This document shows positions 16,486 to 21,025 of a DNA stretch of 21,025 bases, piece by piece. Source of the DNA: Bacteroidota bacterium (lineage in GTDB: Bacteria; Bacteroidota; Bacteroidia; Chitinophagales; Chitinophagaceae); contig JAEZRL010000167.1 of NCBI GenBank assembly GCA_023440945.1, forward strand, positions 1 to 21,025. Reading direction: 5' to 3'. How positions within the stretch are numbered: position 1 is the first letter of the stretch; every line of letters starts with the position of its first letter. The translations under genes were made by a program, and so were the position numbers. A model generated the notes under the pieces. It saw only the letters and a list, made by a program, of their open reading frames with translations, had not been told where the DNA came from and ran no database searches.

Positions 16486-16611
16486 TAGAATAATTTTTAA
16501 GCAGGCTTTTGTACTGCTATTAAACATCGTTGTGTCACTCACTGCATCGTTCGCCTAAGCATGAGGCAATAATTCTTACACAATAATTTTTTAGCAATAA
16601 AAAATAAATGC

Positions 16612-17217
16612 TTATCTGAAAAGATGCAAAGATGGTATTAACATCGGTACCTTTTGTTGGTAGGACCGGTATAATTCGCCAAACTCTAAAATAAGTTTGT
16701 GTTCTTCCAGTTTTATGCCAATAAGCGTATAGACCGTTATAACACTGCAGGCAATAAGATTATTTAAAAAGGGGAATAAAAAAAATAAAGACCACAAAAC
16801 CAATAATGTACCGGAGTATAAAGGATGACGCATGTGTGCATTTATTCCTTGCTGCAAAGGAACGTGTTTTTTATCTTCTTCATTTGTAAATACCGCTACG
16901 CCACTTAATAGAAAAAAATACCTTTTTATAGAAATAGCCATAACAAAAACACCTGCTATTAATGCAATAACACTTAACGCTTTAATAATAAAAGGTGTAC
17001 TAAACAATAAAATGCTTTTATGAGAGTATTGAAAAACTATAAGCAGAAGTAATAACAAAGCTGCAAAACAGGAATAAAAAAGACGATACCATTTATAATA
17101 CTTTCCGGTAAGCTTTTCTATTTTCTTCTTAAACCATAAAGATGCCATCAGGCTATGAATAAAGCCATATAAAACCCAGAATGCAGTAAGTATGATATGA
17201 TAATTTGTTAACGGCAT
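16612..17217 (-). CDS. Membrane methyltransferase-like protein (isoprenylcysteine/phospholipid methyltransferase family)
   Basis: A 201-residue integral membrane protein with about four to five hydrophobic segments (about residues 7-25, 45-63, 78-96 and 137-165). The C-terminal half carries the ICMT/PEMT family pattern: MRHPLYSGTLL (Arg130, His131, Pro132, Tyr134) and IKLEEHKLILEFGELYRSYQQKV with Glu171-Glu172 and Tyr183. In that family these residues bind S-adenosylmethionine at the membrane surface and methylate a lipid or lipid-linked group. NnrU-like proteins share part of this fold. The substrate is unknown. I chose the ATG at 17217 (MPLTNYH) because the upstream in-frame ATG at 17244 lies inside a terminator-like hairpin. 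No promoter box is seen in the 65-base gap to the upstream DUF4142 gene, so expression may depend on read-through from it. Confidence 0.75.
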   Translation of the reverse strand: MPLTNYHIILTAFWVLYGFIHSLMASLWFKKKIEKLTGKYYKWYRLFYSCFAALLLLLLIVFQYSHKSILLFSTPFIIKALSVIALIAGVFVMAISIKRYFFLLSGVAVFTNEEDKKHVPLQQGINAHMRHPLYSGTLLVLWSLFFLFPFLNNLIACSVITVYTLIGIKLEEHKLILEFGELYRSYQQKVPMLIPSLHLFR

Positions 17218-17228
17218 CTTGCTGTAAA

Positions 17229-17267
17229 TATAAAAGGGATACATCTAAAAAATGCATCCCTTTTATA
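17229..17267 (-). terminator. Hairpin after the DUF4142 gene, also leader of the methyltransferase-like gene
   Basis: A 12-bp perfect stem, 17229-17240 with 17256-17267, is extended after one mismatch by CAT/ATG and closes on a 7-base loop. On the - strand it is followed by TTTTATATTT-type sequence. It lies 16 bases beyond the DUF4142 stop and 12 bases before the ATG at 17217. Confidence 0.75.
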
Positions 17268-17282
17268 AACTTAAATCAGCTT

Positions 17283-17903
17283 TTATTTAATTGCATCTTT
17301 AATAGCCTGTGCTGAATCCAAATGCTTTTGCAATACGGGCAAAGTAGTAGTAGCAAAATTGCTTAACGCCTGGTCATCCGTGTTTTTAGCAGCATCCTGA
17401 AATTCGCCAATATCTTTTTTATGATCATCTACCATCATGCTCATATATGCTTTATCAAAATCAGCTCCTGATTTCTTAGTTAAATTATCTACCTTTTTCT
17501 GATGATCATTATCCAACGCGGTGGGAAGCTGTACATTATGCTGTGAAGCCAATGCTTTAAGCTGATCGTTTGCTTTGGAGTGATCGTCCACCATCATTTG
17601 ACCAAAATCTTTTACTCTTTGACTGGCAGCTTTTTGTGCAGCCATCTGGCCAAGTTGCACTTCCATCATACCACCTATTGCAGCTTTCTTTGCAAAATCA
17701 ACTCCGCTGGTACTGAATTGTCCCGTAGTTGTATCTGTTGGTGAGGTTGTTGCAGACGTCATACCTGTGTCTGCAGAATTAGTGCTTTCTGTTGTTGAAG
17801 ATGTTGTACTGTCGGCGTTGGTGGCATTATTACCATTGTTGCCACAAGCCTGAAATGACCATGCACCTATAAGTAATAGTAGCGATACGGTTAACTTTTT
17901 CAT
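17283..17903 (-). CDS. DUF4142-domain lipoprotein
   Basis: A 206-residue exported lipoprotein. The signal peptide MKKLTVSLLLLIGAWSFQAC ends in a lipobox with Cys20. A low-complexity linker rich in Ser, Thr and Asn (about 21-62) keeps the domain away from the membrane. Residues 66-205 match the DUF4142 pattern: FAKKAAIGGMMEVQLGQMAAQKA, then VKDFGQMMVDDHSKAND, then a second MMVDDHKKDIGEFQDAAK. The two MMVDDH segments suggest an internally duplicated helical bundle of ferritin-like type, with conserved Asp-Asp-His groups that might hold metal. The function of DUF4142 proteins is not established. The gene lies downstream of the OmpA terminator, and I found no convincing TAnnTTTG box in the 176-base gap before it. 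Confidence 0.88.
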   Translation of the reverse strand: MKKLTVSLLLLIGAWSFQACGNNGNNATNADSTTSSTTESTNSADTGMTSATTSPTDTTTGQFSTSGVDFAKKAAIGGMMEVQLGQMAAQKAASQRVKDFGQMMVDDHSKANDQLKALASQHNVQLPTALDNDHQKKVDNLTKKSGADFDKAYMSMMVDDHKKDIGEFQDAAKNTDDQALSNFATTTLPVLQKHLDSAQAIKDAIK

Positions 17904-18024
17904 AGTGTTGTAAGTTTTATGTCTGAGTAATGTTTAGGATATTTAATCAAACCACAGGCCATAAAAAAAGAAATTCATAAGCTTTATCAATTTTTTTATA
18001 CGTAATCATACAAATAACAATAAA

Positions 18025-18052
18025 AAAACCGTCCCATAATTGAGACGGTTTT
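18025..18052 (-). terminator. Terminator of the OmpA-family gene
   Basis: A 9-bp perfect stem AAAACCGTC (18025-18033 on +) with GACGGTTTT (18044-18052) has a 10-base loop. On the - strand it runs into seven T. It lies 27 bases after the stop codon at 18080. Confidence 0.9.
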
Positions 18053-18079
18053 GCAAAAAGTATTATTACGATTAACAGA

Positions 18080-19705
18080 CTATCTGCGGCCTCTTAAGTT
18101 TGGATGTGGTGCAGGTACTGTGTTTGGACCTTCTTCAGTAGTACCTTCCAAATCAACTGTATTAGGATCGCCTTGCTGACCATAAGCAAAGATCAAACGG
18201 CTTTCAGAAATACCTTGTTTGTCAACCAAATACCTGATAACTGCATTTACTCTATCCCAGCTTAATTGTTGAGAGCGTTTGTCAGAAGCACCATAACCTA
18301 TTACTCTTACTTTACAATTTGGATTGGCATTTATTTGCTGAGCAATATTTGCTAATGAAGATTGTGCTGTAGAGCTAAGTGTTAAGCTTCCGCTTCTGAA
18401 TTGAATACTTGGTAAACCAGAGATGTTACATGTTACTCTCATGCTATCAAGGCGGTTACGCATTTCAGCGCAGCATGGAGGTTCCGGACATTTACCAACA
18501 CCGTCTGCATCAACAGGGAAACAATTTTGTGGAGTAAGTAATTCTTTGTCTTTATAGTCAGGAACACCATCACCATCAGTATCTTTTGCTACACCATGAC
18601 TGTCAACTGCTGCACCGGCAGGAGTATTTGGTTCCTGGTCGAATTGGTCAGTAACGCCATCACCATCTGCATCAGGAAGAACCGGAGTTGGTATCTTCAT
18701 GTGCTTAGGCATATTCAACTCGTTGTAGATAAAGTTGTTTGGATTAACCCACCACAAAGGCTGGATAGATTTTGAAGCGTTACCAATGTTGAAATTCAAA
18801 CGAACTTGAGTTGCAGAGATCATATCATTACCCTTGCCGGCATTAACTCCGTCTAAGTAATCATTGAAAACCGCAGTAAATTTCTGTTCGATACCGAGGT
18901 TAACTCTGTCGCTCAATTTGAAAGCAATACCACCACCAAAGTCTAAACCATGATAAACTGATTTGCTTCCCATTTTCAAAGCTGTTTGCCTGTTATCAAC
19001 AGGAGCAAGACGCTCTGTTCCATTATCAACGATGTCTTTCAAATCCCTTTTAACATCTTTTCTTGGCCTTAAATAGTTAATGTTAGCAAAAGCTGAACTG
19101 TTTGTAGGAACATAAGTATTAACATCTGCAATTACAGCGCTATAACCGGCTAATACATACCAGTTTGTTTTAGGATTACCACGATAATGGCTAATAGTGT
19201 TTAAACTTACAATTCCGTCTAAATAAACCTGGTGAATTCTTGCTTTGTAGTTAGCAACGAAAGGCATTCTTGCAGCTGTCCAGGGAGCCCATGGATTTAC
19301 GCTTGGACCAGGAACTGATCTTCTCCAACGATAATCAAGGCCATTATTGAAAGAACCATTCCAGCCTGCACGCAAAGAAATTACGTGACCCAAAGCTTTT
19401 CTAACAGAAATACCACCACCGATGCTTGGTAAACCACCACCGATGCTACCAAAATGTGAATCAATATCACCTATGATCATAGAAGGACCACCACTAATGC
19501 CCAATTCCCATTGGTTGCGTGGCGTAGATGGGTAAGGAAATTGATTGTTCATGAACTCATTGTGCTGAGGCATTTGCTTTGTTGATACTTTCGAAGAATC
19601 CAATGCCCAGTCAGAACTTGCGCTTGCATTATTGCTTTGCGCAAAGGTTGCAGTTTGAAAGAGGCCCAATAAAGCCAAAATCAATGTGTACTTTTTGCTT
19701 GCCAT
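18080..19705 (-). CDS. OmpA-family outer-membrane protein with thrombospondin type 3 repeats
   Basis: A 541-residue envelope protein. A signal peptide (ending TATFAQS, about residue 23) is followed by an outer-membrane beta-barrel-like domain (about 60-310) that starts WELGISGGPSMIIGD and ends in alternating strands (VRLNFNIG). Thrombospondin type 3-like calcium loops follow at about 343-400 (DADGDGVTDQFD and DTDGDGVPDYKD), then a Cys-rich linker (KCPEPPCCAEM). A C-terminal OmpA-like domain occupies about 425-515 (IQFRSGSLTL, VRVIGYGASDKRSQQLSWDRVNAVIRYL). OmpA domains normally bind diaminopimelate of peptidoglycan with an Asp in GHTD and the Arg of LSxxR. Here the Asp position reads Ala473 in GYGASD, while the Arg of LSWDR is kept, so binding may be weak. 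The protein probably anchors or stabilises the outer membrane. It has its own promoter and terminator, so it is monocistronic. Confidence 0.9.
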   Translation of the reverse strand: MASKKYTLILALLGLFQTATFAQSNNASASSDWALDSSKVSTKQMPQHNEFMNNQFPYPSTPRNQWELGISGGPSMIIGDIDSHFGSIGGGLPSIGGGISVRKALGHVISLRAGWNGSFNNGLDYRWRRSVPGPSVNPWAPWTAARMPFVANYKARIHQVYLDGIVSLNTISHYRGNPKTNWYVLAGYSAVIADVNTYVPTNSSAFANINYLRPRKDVKRDLKDIVDNGTERLAPVDNRQTALKMGSKSVYHGLDFGGGIAFKLSDRVNLGIEQKFTAVFNDYLDGVNAGKGNDMISATQVRLNFNIGNASKSIQPLWWVNPNNFIYNELNMPKHMKIPTPVLPDADGDGVTDQFDQEPNTPAGAAVDSHGVAKDTDGDGVPDYKDKELLTPQNCFPVDADGVGKCPEPPCCAEMRNRLDSMRVTCNISGLPSIQFRSGSLTLSSTAQSSLANIAQQINANPNCKVRVIGYGASDKRSQQLSWDRVNAVIRYLVDKQGISESRLIFAYGQQGDPNTVDLEGTTEEGPNTVPAPHPNLRGRR

Positions 19706-19768
19706 AAGTAGAATTTAATTATTGTTTAAGGTTCCGATTTTTCTTACTCCCGTCCACTGTATATTTAG

Positions 19769-19799
19769 CAAAAATATACATTGAGAGTGAAATACCAAA
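19769..19799 (-). promoter_or_regulatory. Promoter of the OmpA-family gene
   Basis: On the - strand TTTG (19799-19796), a 19-base spacer and TATTTTTG (19776-19769) match both elements of the Bacteroidota primary promoter without a mismatch. The start of transcription should be near 19763, giving a leader of about 58 bases. This is the best promoter in the window, in keeping with an abundant outer-membrane protein. Confidence 0.8.
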
Positions 19800-19906
19800 T
19801 TATTACTATTTATTTTCCAACAGACAATCAATACTATATAGTCAATTTTTTTCCGCTGAAAAATTATAAATACTAATAACAAGAGTATTTTGTCAGTTCT
19901 AATGAC

Positions 19907-19951
19907 TGCAATTGGAGTGCCAACGTTGCATTATTTTTATATTTTTATTTG
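19907..19951 (+). promoter_or_regulatory. Hairpin and candidate promoter of the polyprenyl synthase gene
   Basis: TGCAATTGG (19907-19915) pairs with CCAA and TTGCA (19920-19923 and 19926-19930, 2-base bulge) around the loop AGTG. TTTATTTG (19944-19951), one mismatch from TAnnTTTG, follows, with TTG at 19926-19928 only 15 bases before it. The box is weak and the hairpin could be an operator or chance. Confidence 0.3.
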
Positions 19952-19979
19952 AAACTACATTGCACTTAAGCTCGATAAG

Positions 19980-20942
19980 ATGGAAAAAGCAACGGATATT
20001 ATAAAGAATGAATTGGCTCAGTTTGAAGTTTATTTCAGAGAAGCGGTTAAAAGCAGGGTTTCGCTTTTAGACAGGATAATGCAATATATAGTGAAGCGAA
20101 AAGGCAAACAATTAAGGCCGATGTTTGTTCTTTTGAGTGCTAAACTAGGCGGGGAAATAAATACTTCAACTTATCGTGCAGCTTCTTTGGTTGAACTTCT
20201 ACACACCGCCACATTGGTACACGATGATGTAGTTGACGATTCCCTTGAAAGAAGAGGTTTTTTTTCTATTAACGCTTTATGGAAAAATAAAATCGCTGTT
20301 CTGGTTGGTGATTATCTTTTATCGAAAGGACTTTTATTGTCGCTGGATAATAATGATTTTGAAGTATTGCAGATCCTTTCAAGAGCAGTTAAAATGATGA
20401 GCGAAGGCGAACTTTTGCAAATAGAAAAATCAAGAAACTTAAATTTAAAAGAAGATGTGTATTATGAAATAATAAAAGGTAAAACTGCTTCATTGCTTGC
20501 ATCTGCTTGCGGAGCCGGCGCTTTCACCACTTTTACAGATAAAAATTCTGTGGCTTTAATGCAGGATTTCGGCGAAAAAGTTGGAATGGCTTTTCAGATA
20601 AAAGATGATCTTTTTGATTATGGCAGCCTGAATATTGGCAAGCCCACAGGTAATGATATCAAAGAAAAAAAATTAACACTGCCGCTTATTCATACCTTAA
20701 ATAATTGCGATGCAACCTTAAGAAAAAAGATCATTTATATTGTGAAGAATGAAAGTCGTAATCCTAAAAAAGTTCAATTCGTAATAAATGCCGTACAGGA
20801 AACCGGTGGAATTGAATATGCAACCGAAAAGATGTTTAACTTCAGGGATGAAGCACTTGCCATACTTCATACTTTTCCGGAAGGCGATATAAGGGAGGCA
20901 TTGGAAGAATTAGTCCGTTTCACTACAGATCGAAAATATTGA
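19980..20942 (+). CDS. Long-chain polyprenyl diphosphate synthase
   Basis: A 320-residue trans-prenyltransferase (IspB/HepT type) that adds isopentenyl diphosphate units to make the side chain of the respiratory quinone; in Bacteroidota this is menaquinone. GKQLRPMFVLLSAKLGG (42-58) binds isopentenyl diphosphate. The first aspartate motif is HDDVVDD (Asp82, Asp83, Asp86) and the second is QIKDDLFDYG (Asp209, Asp210, Asp213). EGELLQIE and KGKTASLL are further family motifs. The fourth and fifth residues before the first motif are Thr78 and Ala77; small residues there allow a long product, as in octaprenyl-type enzymes, rather than farnesyl or geranylgeranyl. The exact length cannot be read off. 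The ATG at 19980 fits the family start. No menaquinone gene is beside it, and the 83 bases after the stop hold no gene I can support. Confidence 0.93.
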   Translation: MEKATDIIKNELAQFEVYFREAVKSRVSLLDRIMQYIVKRKGKQLRPMFVLLSAKLGGEINTSTYRAASLVELLHTATLVHDDVVDDSLERRGFFSINALWKNKIAVLVGDYLLSKGLLLSLDNNDFEVLQILSRAVKMMSEGELLQIEKSRNLNLKEDVYYEIIKGKTASLLASACGAGAFTTFTDKNSVALMQDFGEKVGMAFQIKDDLFDYGSLNIGKPTGNDIKEKKLTLPLIHTLNNCDATLRKKIIYIVKNESRNPKKVQFVINAVQETGGIEYATEKMFNFRDEALAILHTFPEGDIREALEELVRFTTDRKY

Positions 20943-21025
20943 TGATGAAACGGACCTGTGGCACGCACATCGAAAGAAGGATGAAATAAAGTTCGACATC
21001 ACAAAGTTTCATTAGGCCTTAGAAT

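Noticed and set aside
17218..17244. Upstream ATG of the methyltransferase-like gene
   Set aside because: It lies inside the hairpin following the DUF4142 gene, and the nine added residues are not needed by the family.
20942..20989. 15-codon frame overlapping the stop of the polyprenyl synthase gene (TGATG)
   Set aside because: It is too short and has no recognisable feature; stop-start overlaps of this kind occur by chance.
1..21025. CRISPR arrays, insertion sequences, tRNA or rRNA genes, defence or phage genes
   Set aside because: No regularly spaced repeats, transposase or terminal inverted repeats, cloverleaf sequences or recognisable defence proteins were seen on either strand.

Overview
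The window looks like a chromosomal segment of a Bacteroidota bacterium, most likely in or near the Chitinophagaceae; the family is my inference from gene content, not a computed placement. The evidence is a SusC/SusD outer-membrane pair, a gingipain-type (C25) PorU-like protein with a type IX secretion C-terminal signal, an OmpA protein with thrombospondin type 3 repeats, AT-rich DNA (by eye below 40% G+C), promoter boxes of the Bacteroidota form TAnnTTTG, and few Shine-Dalgarno sequences. I see no phage, insertion sequence, CRISPR array, rRNA or tRNA. Most of the window is ordinary housekeeping and cell-envelope DNA.

Layout. 1-252 (+): 3' end of yidC, closed by a hairpin terminator. 519-1388 (+): a SirB1/transglutaminase-like protein. 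1520-6415 (-): a 1631-residue C25 peptidase of PorU2 type. 6661-7938 (+): tyrosyl-tRNA synthetase, with a perfect 15-bp bidirectional terminator shared with the next operon. 12722 to 8032 (-): a susC-susD operon. 13072-13950 (+): folD. 14081-14698 (+): queE. These last two each have a TAnnTTTG box only a few bases before the ATG, so their mRNAs may be leaderless. 16353 to 14701 (-): an alpha-glucan phosphorylase of the short type. 17217 to 16612 (-): a membrane methyltransferase-like protein. 17903 to 17283 (-): a DUF4142 lipoprotein. 19705 to 18080 (-): an OmpA-family protein with a near-ideal promoter. 19980-20942 (+): a long-chain polyprenyl diphosphate synthase, probably for the menaquinone side chain.

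How the genes fit together. Several act at the cell envelope: YidC inserts inner-membrane proteins, the PorU-like protein belongs with the type IX secretion system, SusC/SusD imports a nutrient across the outer membrane, and the OmpA protein links or shapes the outer membrane. The others (tyrS, folD, queE, the phosphorylase, the prenyl synthase) are core metabolism placed beside them without an obvious shared pathway. The SusC/SusD pair carries no enzyme or regulator with it, so its substrate cannot be inferred.

The most notable points are: (1) the phosphorylase has threonine where the pyridoxal-phosphate-binding lysine of the GT35 family should be, while the surrounding motif and phosphate-site residues are kept; (2) the two probable leaderless genes; (3) a terminator-like hairpin between the DUF4142 gene and the methyltransferase-like gene that contains the latter's upstream possible start codon; and (4) degenerate active or ligand sites in the SirB1-like and OmpA-like proteins. 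I did not find a clearly new multi-gene system.
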